A stretch of DNA of 64,000 nucleotides. Origin: Amycolatopsis tolypomycina (GTDB taxonomy: Bacteria > Actinomycetota > Actinomycetes > Mycobacteriales > Pseudonocardiaceae). Positions 20,053-29,224 of the stretch are shown piece after piece. The notes under the pieces are model-generated. The model did no database searches, was not told the origin of the DNA, and saw nothing but the letters and a program-made list of their open reading frames with translations. The stretch covers positions 682,001 through 746,000 of the forward strand of contig NZ_FNSO01000002.1 of NCBI RefSeq assembly GCF_900105945.1. Reading direction: 5' to 3'. Made by a program: the position numbers and the translations under genes. Each line of letters starts with the position of its first letter. Within the stretch, counting starts at the first letter, position 1.

Positions 20053-21924
20053 ATGTCCCACCCCATTCCGAGAACGGCGGCCGCAGTCGCGGCCGTAGCC
20101 CTCCTCACCGGCCTCGCCACCCCGGCGTACGCCGACACCACCGCCCAACGCCAACGCGACTTCGCGACGGCAGCGGCCGAGTTCGGCGTCCCGGAGAACA
20201 TCCTCCTCGGCGTCTCCTACCTCGAGTCCCGCTGGGACACGAACGCCGGCACCCCGAGCACCTCGGCCGGCTACGGCCCCATGCACCTCACCGACCTCCG
20301 CGAGGCCGGCGTGGCGGGCACCCACCACGACGAGGGCACCGAAGACGCCCGGGGCGACGACGCCCGCCCCGCGGTCCACCCGCAGGCCGGCCCCGCGGCC
20401 CCGCCGCCCACGCTGCAGACCGTCGACGAGGCCGCGCGGCTGCTGAAAACCGACGCACGAACGCTGCGCACCGACCCCAGGCAGAACATCCGCGGCGGCG
20501 CGGCCCTCCTCGCGAAGTACAACACCGACGACAACTGGTACAACGCCGTCGCCCGCTACAGCGGCTCGGCCGACCAGGCCGCCGCGCGGACCTTCGCCGA
20601 CGAGGTCTTCGACACGATCAAGACCGGCATCACCCGGACCACGGACGACGGCCAGCAGGTCACCCTGAGCCCGACCCCAGGCCTGGCCGTCCCCCAGCAC
20701 GCCGAGACGACGCCGAAGAACGTCGAATGCCCGCGCAAGGTGACCTGCGAGTCCGTCCCCGCGCCGTACCAGGAGCTGCCGAACAACGACTACGGCAACC
20801 ACGACCTCGCGGACCGGCCGGACAGCCAGAAGATCGACCACATCGTCATCCACGACACGGAGGGCTACTGGGCCAACGTCCTCGACCTCGTCCAGGACCC
20901 GACGTACGTCAGCTGGCACTACAGCATCCGCTCGGCCGACGGCCTGATCGCGCAGCACGTGCCGACCAAGGACGTCGCCTGGCACGCCGGCAACTGGTAC
21001 GTCAACGCGAAGTCCATCGGCATCGAGCACGAGGGCTTCGCCGCGAAGGGCACCTGGTACACCGAGGCCATGTACCGCACGAGCGCGAAGCTCGTCGGCC
21101 ACCTCGCGCGCAAGTACGGCATCCCGCTCGACCGCGCGCACATCATCGGCCACGACAACGTGCCGGGCACGACGCCGGCGACCATCGCGGGCATGCACTG
21201 GGACCCGGGTCCCTACTGGGACTGGGCGCACTACTTCGACCTGATGGGCGCGCCGCTCGGCGGGTTCGGGCTGCCCGGCTCGTCGCTGGTCACCATCGAC
21301 CCGGACTTCGCGAAGAACCAGCCCGCGTTCACCGGCTGCGACAAGTCCGGCAGCGGCACGCCCTGCACGCTGCGGGGCTCGGAGGCCGTGGTGCTGCACT
21401 CGGAGCCGAGTGAGTCCTCGCCGCTGCTGGTCGACGTCGGCCTGCACCCGAAGGGGACGCCGTCCACGATGGACGTCGCCGACGTCGGCAGCCGGGTCGC
21501 CACCGGGCAGCGGTACGCCGTCGCCGAAGTCCGCGGTGACTGGACGGCCATCTGGTACCTCGGCCAGAAGGGCTGGTTCCACAACCCGCGCAACGCCCGG
21601 GTCGCGAAGCCCGCGTTCGGCTGGGTCGTGACGCCGAAGCCCGGCCTCGCAACCGTGCCGGTCTACGGCCGCGCCTACCCCGAACCGGAGGCCTACCCGG
21701 CCGGCGTCACCGTGCAGGCCATCACGCCGCTGCCGTACACGCTCTCCGCCGGCCAGAAGTACTCCTCGGGCGGGACGGTCGGCTCCGAGTACTACTGGGC
21801 GACCACGTTCGACCCGGCGAACCACGTCGTGGTGAAGGGCAAGCTCAAGTACGTCCAGATCCAGTTCGGGCACCGGATCGCCTTCGTCAAGGCCGACGAC
21901 GTCCGGATCGTCCCGGCGTTCTGA
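20053..21924 (+). CDS. Exported N-acetylmuramoyl-L-alanine amidase with lytic-transglycosylase-like N-terminus
   Basis: A 623-residue secreted wall hydrolase. A signal peptide ends near ATPAYA (about residue 26). Residues about 35-190 resemble a transglycosylase-type lysozyme fold with a Glu in GVSYLESRW and a GYGPMHL motif. Residues about 255-400 are an amidase_2/PGRP domain with HIVIHDTEG, WHAGNWYVN and IGHDNVPG, whose histidines fit the zinc site. The C-terminal 200 residues are SH3-like. It would cut muropeptides between MurNAc and L-Ala, and perhaps glycan strands. The ATG at 20053 gives a clean signal peptide. It faces the glycosyltransferase gene tail to tail. Confidence 0.9.
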   Translation: MSHPIPRTAAAVAAVALLTGLATPAYADTTAQRQRDFATAAAEFGVPENILLGVSYLESRWDTNAGTPSTSAGYGPMHLTDLREAGVAGTHHDEGTEDARGDDARPAVHPQAGPAAPPPTLQTVDEAARLLKTDARTLRTDPRQNIRGGAALLAKYNTDDNWYNAVARYSGSADQAAARTFADEVFDTIKTGITRTTDDGQQVTLSPTPGLAVPQHAETTPKNVECPRKVTCESVPAPYQELPNNDYGNHDLADRPDSQKIDHIVIHDTEGYWANVLDLVQDPTYVSWHYSIRSADGLIAQHVPTKDVAWHAGNWYVNAKSIGIEHEGFAAKGTWYTEAMYRTSAKLVGHLARKYGIPLDRAHIIGHDNVPGTTPATIAGMHWDPGPYWDWAHYFDLMGAPLGGFGLPGSSLVTIDPDFAKNQPAFTGCDKSGSGTPCTLRGSEAVVLHSEPSESSPLLVDVGLHPKGTPSTMDVADVGSRVATGQRYAVAEVRGDWTAIWYLGQKGWFHNPRNARVAKPAFGWVVTPKPGLATVPVYGRAYPEPEAYPAGVTVQAITPLPYTLSAGQKYSSGGTVGSEYYWATTFDPANHVVVKGKLKYVQIQFGHRIAFVKADDVRIVPAF

Positions 21925-21945
21925 CCCACCGGGTGGAGGTCGCGC

Positions 21946-23322
21946 TCACGCGTCGAGCGCGACCTTCACCCCGGCCGCCTGCTCGGTGTTGCGGCGCGTC
22001 TTCGCCCAGCCGTTGCGCCCGCGGACGAGCCGGAACAGCGCGCGCCACGACGTCACGTAGAACGTGTAGATGTACGCCGCGTACGCGAAGCCCATGCCCA
22101 GGCCGCGCAGGATGTTCTTGCTGCGCAGGCACTTCAGCTGGTAGATCGGGCCCCAGACGAGGAACGGCAGCAGCCCGAACGAGCCGTAGATGGCGAACAG
22201 GATCCAGGCTCCGTCGGTGAACCACGTCCACATCTGCGCCGGATCGCCCGCGGTGCCGATCACCAGCAGGACGAACGGGATCGGGTACAGCAGCGAGCCG
22301 AGCAGCTGCAGCCACGGCTGGGCCAGGTAGTACATCATCTCGGCCGCGCCGAGCGTGCTGACGTGCGGCGAGTCCCAGATCCGGCGCAGGTACCGGGCGC
22401 ACTGCATGGTGCCCTGGCCCCACCGCGTGCGCTGCACGAGGAACCGGCGCAGGCTGTACAGACCTTCCTGCGACACATGGGAATCCGGGGTGAACCCGGT
22501 GCGCCAGCCCGCGGTGAGCAGGTGGACGCCGAGTTCGAAGTCCTCCAGCAGCGAACCGCGCCACGGCTCTTCGTCGTCGCCCGCGATCGAATCCAGCGCG
22601 GTGAGCCGGGTGAACTGGCCGTTGCCGCCCATGGAGATCGTGCCGGTGAAGCCGCGGGACGTCTGGATCGCCGCGATCGCCGTGCGGAACTCCAGGTCCT
22701 GCAGCTGAGCGAGCTTGAGCCCGAACCAGCGGCCGACCGGGTTGCGGCTCGGCGGCGGGGTGCCGGCGTTGCCCATCCACACGTCGAGCTGCACCGCGCC
22801 GATCTCCGGGTCGCCGAAGAGGTGGCCCGCCGCGCAGACCTCGAGGCAGTTCGGGGCCGGGCGGCCGTCGGCGTCGACGACCACCACGACGACGTCGTCG
22901 CGGCTCGCGTCCGGGCCCATCCAGTCGTTCAGGGCGCGGTAGGCCGCGTTCAGCGCGTCGCCTTTGCCGGTGCGGGCTTCGGGCCGCACGCGCGGCACCA
23001 GGTGCAGGTACGGGTCGTAGCCGCCGTGCCGCCGCCACAGCATCCGGACGACCCGGGCGGTGCGGTCCTCCGAGTCGTCGTCGACGACCCAGACGTGCGC
23101 CTTGCGGAACGTCGTGCGCAGGTAGCGGATGGTCTCGCGGATGACCGTCTGCTCGTCGCGGCACGGCACGAAGAAGTGCCACGTGAAGTCCGCCGGGTCA
23201 CCGACCGGGGCGGGCTTGCGGCGCAGGTAGGGCACCACGATCACCACGACGTAGACGAGGAACGCCACGCTCATGGTGAGCGCGAACGCCTGCGTGATCG
23301 CGAGCAGGACCTTGACGCTCAT
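21946..23322 (-). CDS. Membrane-bound GT2 family glycosyltransferase
   Basis: A 458-residue processive-type family 2 glycosyltransferase. An N-terminal transmembrane helix (about 7-30) is followed by the GT-A domain with VVDDDSED, DADGRP, EDFELG and QRTRWGQG (the QxxRW motif of cellulose- and hyaluronan-synthase-like enzymes), then several membrane helices from about residue 310. It probably extrudes or lipid-links a polysaccharide from nucleotide sugars. Its ATG overlaps the stop of the exosortase gene (ATGA), so the two are translationally coupled. Product unknown; a WecB epimerase encoded nearby suggests an N-acetyl sugar. Confidence 0.9.
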   Translation of the reverse strand: MSVKVLLAITQAFALTMSVAFLVYVVVIVVPYLRRKPAPVGDPADFTWHFFVPCRDEQTVIRETIRYLRTTFRKAHVWVVDDDSEDRTARVVRMLWRRHGGYDPYLHLVPRVRPEARTGKGDALNAAYRALNDWMGPDASRDDVVVVVVDADGRPAPNCLEVCAAGHLFGDPEIGAVQLDVWMGNAGTPPPSRNPVGRWFGLKLAQLQDLEFRTAIAAIQTSRGFTGTISMGGNGQFTRLTALDSIAGDDEEPWRGSLLEDFELGVHLLTAGWRTGFTPDSHVSQEGLYSLRRFLVQRTRWGQGTMQCARYLRRIWDSPHVSTLGAAEMMYYLAQPWLQLLGSLLYPIPFVLLVIGTAGDPAQMWTWFTDGAWILFAIYGSFGLLPFLVWGPIYQLKCLRSKNILRGLGMGFAYAAYIYTFYVTSWRALFRLVRGRNGWAKTRRNTEQAAGVKVALDA

Positions 23323-23858
23323 GCCTTCTTCTTCCGCGTGGCGAGCCAGACGAACAGGACGATCGAGACGGCCCCGCCGAATACGCTGACCATCGAGCCG
23401 AGCAGCGTGTGACCCCAGTAGTAGCCCTCGTCCGTGCCGAACCCGTGCACGAGCCCGACGATCGTCAGAATGCGCAGCTGGTTCACCAGTACGACGACGG
23501 CCGCGGAAATGCCGAGCGAAAAGAAGAGCCGCCGCGCATTCGACGGCCGGAAGTAGAGCATGACCATGGTCACAACGAGCAGCGGGAGCAAAAGGAACGC
23601 CGAAGAACATTCCGGCGTCATTCTCAACCCGAACGGAGCAGCACTGGTCAACCCAAAGTAAACGGACTCCCGATCGGGGGCGACATAAACACCCGATGTA
23701 GTGAACAGATCGAGGATGACGCCGGCGAGCCGCACTTCCAGTTCGCGGTAGAACCGCTCGGCCAGCACCACCACGACACCCGCCGCGGCCAGCGCACTCA
23801 GCGCCAGTACCAGCGGAAACCTTGTCATTCCTGAGTTCGGAGCGCTCGCTACCGCCAC
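23319..23858 (-). CDS. Exosortase/archaeosortase-family protein
   Basis: A 179-residue polytopic membrane protein with about five hydrophobic segments. Cys84 in TPECSSAF, Arg129 in VNQLRI and His150 in YWGHTLLG match the Cys-Arg-His triad of exosortases and archaeosortases, transpeptidase-like enzymes that remove C-terminal sorting tails and transfer proteins to a membrane or wall anchor. The GTG start has AGGA five bases upstream. It is coupled to the GT2 gene and divergent from two genes whose products end in sorting-tail-like segments. The exact subfamily was not determined. Confidence 0.83.
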   Translation of the reverse strand: MAVASAPNSGMTRFPLVLALSALAAAGVVVVLAERFYRELEVRLAGVILDLFTTSGVYVAPDRESVYFGLTSAAPFGLRMTPECSSAFLLLPLLVVTMVMLYFRPSNARRLFFSLGISAAVVVLVNQLRILTIVGLVHGFGTDEGYYWGHTLLGSMVSVFGGAVSIVLFVWLATRKKKA

Positions 23859-24189
23859 GACGTTCCTCTCGGTGCCGATTTCCCGATCAAGCTGCGGACC
23901 CCTGGCGAGCGTAGGACATGTGTGCCGCGCGTTTCCACTCGGAGGGGTGGAAACGCCGCCCCAATCGGCTGGTCCTTCAGGGAACTTGTTACGCCATCCG
24001 AGTGATATCGAAAACGACCAGCGGAAACGGCGCCGAGCGATACCCGATCCGGTGATTCGGGAAATTTTGTGTGCTATTCGGCGCGGTCTTCGCGATAGTC
24101 GATCCGCGTGCCGAGTCGAGGCAAGCCGGTTCGATCCGCGCCGCCGTCACGCACCCCGGATAAATCCAGCGAATTCGGAGGACCACTTG
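23859..24189. other. Divergent promoter region of the exosortase locus
   Basis: About 330 bases between the leftward exosortase and rightward anchor-protein genes. It is noticeably more AT-rich than the rest around 24000-24100. GGAGG at 24177-24181 is the ribosome-binding site of the anchor gene. No inverted repeat or clear promoter boxes were identified. Confidence 0.55.
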
Positions 24190-24957
24190 ATGAAGAGCTC
24201 CCTCGTGCGCCGCGGCGGCCTGCTCGCCGCGGTCGTGGCGAGCGTCGTGCTCGCCGGCGCGGCCCCCGCTTCGGCGGCCCCCGGCGACGGGTCCGCGTAC
24301 GGCGTCAAGGTCGACGTCAAGCTGCTCGGCCAGGACGCGGTGAAGGCGGGCCCGTTCGCCGCCGCGAACACCGAAGGCCCGACGAGCAGCAGCCTGGCGA
24401 AGGTCGACCTCACCGGCATCCTCACCGCCGGCGCGATCAACACCGAGGCCAAGCGCGACGAGAACTCCGGTGCGGTGACGGCGAAGGCGAGCACCGCCGA
24501 CGTCACGCTGCCGCTGCTCAAGGCGGCGCTCGGCAACGTCGGCATCAAGCTCGTCGAGGCCGTCTGCACCGCGACGCAGAAGGGCGTCGAAGGCAGCACG
24601 AAGCTGGTCGGCGCGAACCTCGGCAGCGTCGGCGCGGTCGACGCCGCCCCGGCCGCGAACACGCAGATCAAGGTCGGTCTCGGCGCGCTCAACGTCGCGA
24701 CGATCATCCTCAACGAGCAGATCAAGAACAAGGACGGCAGCCTCACGGTGAACGCCGTCCACGTGAAGCTGCTCGGCGAAGGGCTCAAGGCGCTCGGCTC
24801 GGGTGACGTGATCGTGTCGTCGGCGACGTGCGGCCCGGCCGCGCCGCCGATGCCGCTGGCGTCCGGCGCCGGCCTCTGGATCGGGCTCGGCCTGCTCGGC
24901 GCCGTCGCGGTGCCGGTCGGCACCCGCATCTTCCGCCGCCGTTCCGCGCAAGCCTGA
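24190..24957 (+). CDS. Exported choice-of-anchor P-like surface protein
   Basis: A 255-residue secreted protein. The signal peptide ends at PASAAP (about residue 32). The mature part has regular Ala/Val/Gly-rich segments with GSAYGVKVDVKLLGQ and a symmetrical pair of cysteine-containing strands (AVCTATQKG, SSATCGP), resembling choice-of-anchor P or SCO1860-type proteins of actinomycetes. The C-terminus is a tripartite sorting-like tail: PMPLASGAG, a hydrophobic helix, then RIFRRRSAQA. The motif lacks the threonine of an LPxTG-like site, so it may be handled by the exosortase rather than a sortase (inference). GGAGG precedes the ATG. Confidence 0.8.
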   Translation: MKSSLVRRGGLLAAVVASVVLAGAAPASAAPGDGSAYGVKVDVKLLGQDAVKAGPFAAANTEGPTSSSLAKVDLTGILTAGAINTEAKRDENSGAVTAKASTADVTLPLLKAALGNVGIKLVEAVCTATQKGVEGSTKLVGANLGSVGAVDAAPAANTQIKVGLGALNVATIILNEQIKNKDGSLTVNAVHVKLLGEGLKALGSGDVIVSSATCGPAAPPMPLASGAGLWIGLGLLGAVAVPVGTRIFRRRSAQA

Positions 24958-24969
24958 GTGAGGTCGGAG

Positions 24970-25149
24970 ATGTACAAGATGCCGGGCGCCGGGGTCGGCG
25001 TGGCCGGTGGCGGGGTGGGCACCCTCGCCGCCACCGGCGCCGACATCGGGTGGTGGCTGGCCCTCGGCGTGCTGCTGGTCCTGCTCGGGACCGTCGCGCT
25101 GATCGCCGTCCACCGCCGCAACCGCCGTCTTTCCCCGGCGCGGGATTGA
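24970..25149 (+). CDS. Small protein consisting of an LAATG-type sorting tail
   Basis: A 59-residue protein with a short Gly-rich N-terminus, the pentapeptide LAATG (similar to the LAxTG site of class E sortases), a strongly hydrophobic helix of about 20 residues and a basic end (HRRNRRL). It has no signal peptide, so the whole protein is essentially a cell-wall sorting signal. It lies 12 bases after the anchor-protein gene and is surely cotranscribed. An alternative start 12 bases upstream exists. It may be a tiny wall-anchored or membrane accessory protein; function unknown. Confidence 0.7.
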   Translation: MYKMPGAGVGVAGGGVGTLAATGADIGWWLALGVLLVLLGTVALIAVHRRNRRLSPARD

Positions 25150-25213
25150 GCAGGCGGCCGCCGGCGTGCGCCCCTCGCACGCCGGCGGCCCGCCGGGTGG
25201 AAATTGCCGGACA

Positions 25214-26383
25214 ATGGACGATGTGGAGAAGGGGCGGCACGGGGTGGACGTGATGTTGCTGGCCGGGACGCGGCCGGAAGCCGTCAAGCTCGCGCCGCTG
25301 GCCCTGGCGCTGGCGGCGCACCCGGTGCTGCGCCCGGTCGTGGTCCACAGCGGCCAGCACCCGGGCATGGTCGAGCAGGCACTGGAGCCGTTCGGGCTGG
25401 CCGTGGACGTGTGGCTGAACGTGCCACCGCGGGTCACCGGCGGCCAGGCCGAGCTGGTGGCGGGCCTGCTCCCGGCGCTCGACGACGTCCTGCGCAGGCA
25501 CACCCCGGCGGCACTGGTGGTCCAGGGCGACACGACGACGACACTCGCCGGCGCGCTGGCGGCGTTCTGGCTCGGCATCCCGGTGGTCCACCTGGAGGCG
25601 GGGCTGCGCACCCACGACCTCGCGGCACCGTTCCCGGAGGAGGGCGCCCGTCAGATGGTGTCCCGCATCGCGGCACTGCACCTGACACCGACCCCGAGCG
25701 CGGCGGCGGCGTTGCGTTCGGAAGGCGTTGCGCGGCAACAGATAGCGGTGACGGGCAACACGGTGGTCGACGCGGTCCTGACGATCGCGGCCCGCGACCT
25801 GCCCGCCCGCGACACGGCACTGGCGTTGCTGGAGATGGAGATCGCGGAGGCGGGCGAGCGGCTGGTGCTGGTGACATCCCACCGCCGCGAGTCGTGGGGC
25901 GAACCCCTGGAGCGAACCCTGGCGGCGGTGCAGCTGATCGTGGCCGAGCACCCGGACGTCCAGGTGCTGTTCCCAGCGCACCCGAACCCCCAGGTCCGCA
26001 CCCAGGTCGAGGCGGCACTGGGCGGCCTGCCCCGAGTGACGGTGACGGACCCGCTGGAGTACCCGGACCTGGTCCGCGCGTTGCGCCTGGCCTCCCTGGT
26101 CTTGACGGATTCGGGCGGAATCCAGGAGGAAGCCCCGACGTTCGGCACCCCGGTGGTGGTCCTGCGCGACGTGACAGAGCGCGCAGAGGTGGTGGAGGCG
26201 GGCTGCGCCTGGCTGGCGGGAACGGACACGGCCCGCATCGTGGACCTCGCGGCGCGGTTGCTGAGCGGGGAACTGCGGCCGGCCCAGGTAGGGAACCCGT
26301 ACGGAGAGGGAAACGCGGCAGCCCTGGCGGTGGCGGCGATCGAGGAGCTACTGGCGGTGCGCACGGCGGCGACGGCGTCCTAA
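25214..26383 (+). CDS. wecB: UDP-N-acetylglucosamine 2-epimerase (non-hydrolysing)
   Basis: Interconverts UDP-GlcNAc and UDP-ManNAc in the cytoplasm. The 389-residue product has the family motifs GTRPEAVKLAPL at the N-terminus, VVHSGQH, VQGDTTTTLAGALAA, VHLEAGLRT, VTSHRRESWG and the UDP-binding LTDSGGIQEEAPTFGTPVVVLR. It follows the LAATG gene on the same strand by 64 bases and probably supplies ManNAc for a surface glycan made by the coupled GT2 enzyme. The ATG at 25214 is used; a GTG ten codons on has an AAGGGG eight bases upstream and is an equally good start. Confidence 0.94.
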   Translation: MDDVEKGRHGVDVMLLAGTRPEAVKLAPLALALAAHPVLRPVVVHSGQHPGMVEQALEPFGLAVDVWLNVPPRVTGGQAELVAGLLPALDDVLRRHTPAALVVQGDTTTTLAGALAAFWLGIPVVHLEAGLRTHDLAAPFPEEGARQMVSRIAALHLTPTPSAAAALRSEGVARQQIAVTGNTVVDAVLTIAARDLPARDTALALLEMEIAEAGERLVLVTSHRRESWGEPLERTLAAVQLIVAEHPDVQVLFPAHPNPQVRTQVEAALGGLPRVTVTDPLEYPDLVRALRLASLVLTDSGGIQEEAPTFGTPVVVLRDVTERAEVVEAGCAWLAGTDTARIVDLAARLLSGELRPAQVGNPYGEGNAAALAVAAIEELLAVRTAATAS

Positions 26384-26424
26384 ATCGGTCGCGGGCACGC
26401 ACGGGGTCGACGACACTGACGCGG

Positions 26425-26906
26425 GTGGAGGTCGAACTCGCGGCAGTGGCCGAGGCGGACAAACCGGTGCTGGCGAACCTGCTCCAGCTGTACCAGTACG
26501 ACTTCTCCGAGATCCGCGAGCTGGACCTGACCCCCCCCACGGCACGTTCACGTACAGCTACCTGGACGCGTACTTCACCGAGCCCGGCCGCGAGGCGTAC
26601 TTCGTCACGGTCGACGGCAAGCTCGCCGGCTTCACCCTGCTACGCAGCGACGTCGACAGCACCGGTTCGTGGAACATCGCAGAGTTCTTCGTGGTCCGCC
26701 GCTACCGCAGGCGGGGCATCGCCCGGCGCGCGGCAAAACTCGTGTTCGCCCGCCACCCGGGCAAGTGGACGTTGTCGTTCGACCACAACAACGCACCGGC
26801 GGAGGCGTTGTGGCGAGCGGTCGTCACGGAGGTGGCAACGGGAGGCATCACCGAGACCGAGCGCCCACCCCCCATCCCGGGAACCAGGCTGGGATTCACG
26901 GCGTAA
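26425..26906 (+). pseudogene. GNAT acetyltransferase, frameshifted in a C8 run
   Basis: Residues encoded from the GTG at 26425 (VEVELAAVAEADKPVLANLL, then LYQYDFSEI) and those encoded from 26541 in another frame (TFTYSYLDAY, RRYRRRGIARRAA) form one GNAT acetyltransferase of about 160 residues. The break falls in a run of eight C at 26531-26538; nine C would restore one frame and give the typical DLTPPHGTF junction. The acetyl-CoA loop is RRRGIARRA. The change could be a homopolymer sequencing error, a real inactivation or a phase switch. Substrate unknown. Confidence 0.85.
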
Positions 26907-26937
26907 TGAAGGCTTCGGGGTGGCGGGAAAACCACAG

Positions 26938-27984
26938 CTACAGCGAGACCACCTGAACCGGCAAAGCTGGATTGGCACTGAACTCCAACGGCGCGGTCGG
27001 CCGCTTAGCCGCCACAACATGCGCACCCAAGGCGGCGATCATCGCCCCGTTATCAGTGCACAACCGAGGCCGAGGAACCCGCAACTCGATCCCCGCCGCA
27101 GCACAACGCTCGGCCGCCAGCTCCTTGAGCCGCGAATTCGCCGCCACCCCACCGGAGATCACCATGGTGTCGATCCCCTGCTCCTTGGCAGCACGAATCG
27201 CCTTGGCGGTCAACACATCCGCAACAGCCTCCTGGAACGACGCCGCAACATCGTCCACCGGGATCTCCTCACCACGCCGAGCAGCTCCCTCAACCCAACG
27301 CGCCACCGCAGTCTTCAAACCAGAGAAGGAAAAATCAAAGGCAGCATCCCGCGGCCCGGTCATCCCCCGAGGAAAAGCAATCGCCGACGGATCACCGTTC
27401 TTGGCCGCCTTGTCGATCGGCGGCCCGCCCGGGTACGGCAGGCCGAGCACCCGCGCGACCTTGTCATAAGCCTCACCAGCAGCGTCGTCCACAGTGGACC
27501 CCAGCTCGGTGATCGACGACGCGATGTCGTCCACCCGCAGCAGCTGCGTGTGCCCACCGGAAACCAGCAACGCCAGGCACGGCGTGGGCAGCGGCCCGTG
27601 CTGCAGCGTATCCACCGCAATATGCCCAGCCAGATGATTGACGCCGTACAGCGGCACATCCAAAGCGGTCGCATACGCCTTCGCCGCCGAGACACCGACG
27701 AGCAGCGCGCCCGCCAGCCCCGGCCCGGCCGTCACGGCAATCGCGTCCACATCGGACATCGAAAGCCCAGCCGTGGCAAACGCCCGAGACGTGGTCGGGA
27801 CCATCGCTTCAAGGTGCGCCCGGCTGGCGACCTCGGGCACCACACCACCGAACCGCGCATGCTGCTCCACACTGGAGGCCACCTCGTCGGCCAGCAGCTC
27901 AACAGTGCCGTCGTCATGCAGCCGGACCAGGCCGACACCAGTCTCGTCGCACGAGCTCTCGATACCCATGATGATGCGTGCCAT
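26938..27984 (-). CDS. tsaD: tRNA N6-threonylcarbamoyladenosine transferase TsaD
   Basis: Catalytic subunit of the t6A complex, which transfers threonylcarbamoyl to A37 of ANN-decoding tRNAs. The 348-residue length is normal. The ASKHA-fold motifs are [14 protein letters not shown] at the N-terminus, the metal-binding [14 protein letters not shown], and the C-terminal [11 protein letters not shown] with TDNGAMIA. The ATG overlaps the rimI stop by one base, so translation is coupled in tsaB-rimI-tsaD. Its partner TsaE lies about 5 kb away, the matB block having been inserted between. Third-position GC is a little lower than that of its neighbours over its 3' half. Confidence 0.97.
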   Translation of the reverse strand: MARIIMGIESSCDETGVGLVRLHDDGTVELLADEVASSVEQHARFGGVVPEVASRAHLEAMVPTTSRAFATAGLSMSDVDAIAVTAGPGLAGALLVGVSAAKAYATALDVPLYGVNHLAGHIAVDTLQHGPLPTPCLALLVSGGHTQLLRVDDIASSITELGSTVDDAAGEAYDKVARVLGLPYPGGPPIDKAAKNGDPSAIAFPRGMTGPRDAAFDFSFSGLKTAVARWVEGAARRGEEIPVDDVAASFQEAVADVLTAKAIRAAKEQGIDTMVISGGVAANSRLKELAAERCAAAGIELRVPRPRLCTDNGAMIAALGAHVVAAKRPTAPLEFSANPALPVQVVSL

Positions 27985-28463
27985 CAGCCCGCCACCCCGT
28001 CTCGCGTCCGCGCCGGGCGGACCATCGTGTACGCGTCGGCGCCGGAAGGCTGGTAGTAGCGCTTCCGGATGCCGAGCCGTTCGAAGCCGTGGCGCTCGTA
28101 CAGGGCGAGCGCCGTCGTGTTGTCCGTGCGGACCTCGAGGAAGACCGGCGCCTCGAACTCGTCGGCCCGCGCCAGCAGCGCCTGCAGCAGCGCCTTGCCG
28201 ATGCCCTGGCCCTGGTACTCCGGCGCGACGCCGATCGTGTGCACGGTCGCCTCGTACTCGCCGCGGCGGCGCCCGACGACGGCCAGCCCGGCGTAGCCGA
28301 GCAGCTCGTCGCCCTCGTCCGGGCGCGCGGCCAGGTAGAAGTTGCCCGCGTCCAGCTCGGAATGGAACGCGCGGGCGCTCCACGGGTCGTCGCCGGGGAA
28401 CAGGATCTGCTCGATCTCCACGCACCGGGCGATGTCCATGCGGCGCAGGGGGCCGAGTCTCAC
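27984..28463 (-). CDS. rimI: RimI-type protein N-alpha-acetyltransferase
   Basis: A 159-residue GNAT enzyme that acetylates protein N-termini (ribosomal S18 in E. coli). Family features are [10 protein letters not shown] near the N-terminus, the acetyl-CoA loop [29 protein letters not shown] and the C-terminal [15 protein letters not shown]. The GTG start overlaps the tsaB stop (GTGA) and the stop overlaps the tsaD start, so all three are translated as a unit. This order is the same as Rv3421c-Rv3419c. Confidence 0.94.
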   Translation of the reverse strand: MRLGPLRRMDIARCVEIEQILFPGDDPWSARAFHSELDAGNFYLAARPDEGDELLGYAGLAVVGRRRGEYEATVHTIGVAPEYQGQGIGKALLQALLARADEFEAPVFLEVRTDNTTALALYERHGFERLGIRKRYYQPSGADAYTMVRPARTRDGVAG

Positions 28464-29125
28464 GGGACGGTCACCCGTTTCGGCGCGGCGGGCTCGGCGG
28501 CGTCCGGACGACGCAGGTACAACGGCGTCAGCGGCGCCGGCGGTTCCTTCCCCAAAAGAGCACTCCGCGCGACCTTCACCAGGCCGGCGGGCGACGGGAA
28601 GCGCGGCTCGATGGGCCGGACGCCGAGCGCGTCGGCGTACAGCAGCGCGCCGTCGCCTGCCGCCACCTTGACGTCGGTCTCGAGGTCGGCCGGGCGCTGG
28701 ACGTGCGGGCCGTCGGTGCGCCGGCCCGCGGCGTCGTAGGCGGCCCAGTAGACCTCGCGGCGACGGGCGTCGGTCAGCACGAGGAAGGCGTGGTCGCCCG
28801 GGGCGACGTCGGCGGCCAGCGCGTCGAGGCTGCAGACCGGGTACACCGGGATGCCGAGGGCGTGGCCGAGCGCCGCGGCGGTGGCCATCCCGGCGCGCAG
28901 GCCGGTGAACGGCCCGGGGCCGACACCGGCGACGATCGCGTCGAGGTCCTTGAGGGTGACGCCCGCGGCTTCGGCGGCGGCCAGCGCGTGCGGCGTGATC
29001 AGCTCCCCGTGGGCGCGGGGGTCGACCGTGACGCGCTCACCGCGGGTCTCGACCAGGCCGCCGTCCAGCGCGACGACGCCCGCTGTCACCGCCGGGGTCG
29101 AGGTATCGATCGCCAGTACCAACAC
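28460..29125 (-). CDS. tsaB: tRNA t6A synthesis protein TsaB
   Basis: Partner of TsaD that scaffolds the t6A complex. The 221 residues begin [15 protein letters not shown], contain the signature [14 protein letters not shown] (about residues 68-81) and CSLDALA, and end with a variable Pro-rich tail. The GTG at 29125 was chosen because the phosphate-binding AIDTST must lie at the N-terminus; longer frames run antisense to matB. First gene of the tsaB-rimI-tsaD unit; it is divergent from matB with a 99-base spacer. Confidence 0.94.
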   Translation of the reverse strand: MLVLAIDTSTPAVTAGVVALDGGLVETRGERVTVDPRAHGELITPHALAAAEAAGVTLKDLDAIVAGVGPGPFTGLRAGMATAAALGHALGIPVYPVCSLDALAADVAPGDHAFLVLTDARRREVYWAAYDAAGRRTDGPHVQRPADLETDVKVAAGDGALLYADALGVRPIEPRFPSPAGLVKVARSALLGKEPPAPLTPLYLRRPDAAEPAAPKRVTVP

Positions 29126-29224
29126 GGTGTCCCAGCCTACGACCAGCGCCTTCGGCCGCTTGCTGCAGGGGACGGATCCGCGCGGTAACGTGCTGATCGA
29201 GTCCGACACTGGGAGGTCCCCGCG

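Noticed and set aside
25204..28056. A rightward frame of 950 codons spanning wecB, GNAT and tsaD
   Set aside because: Only the part at 26425-26540 is real (first half of the GNAT); the rest is a shadow of wecB and antisense to tsaD.
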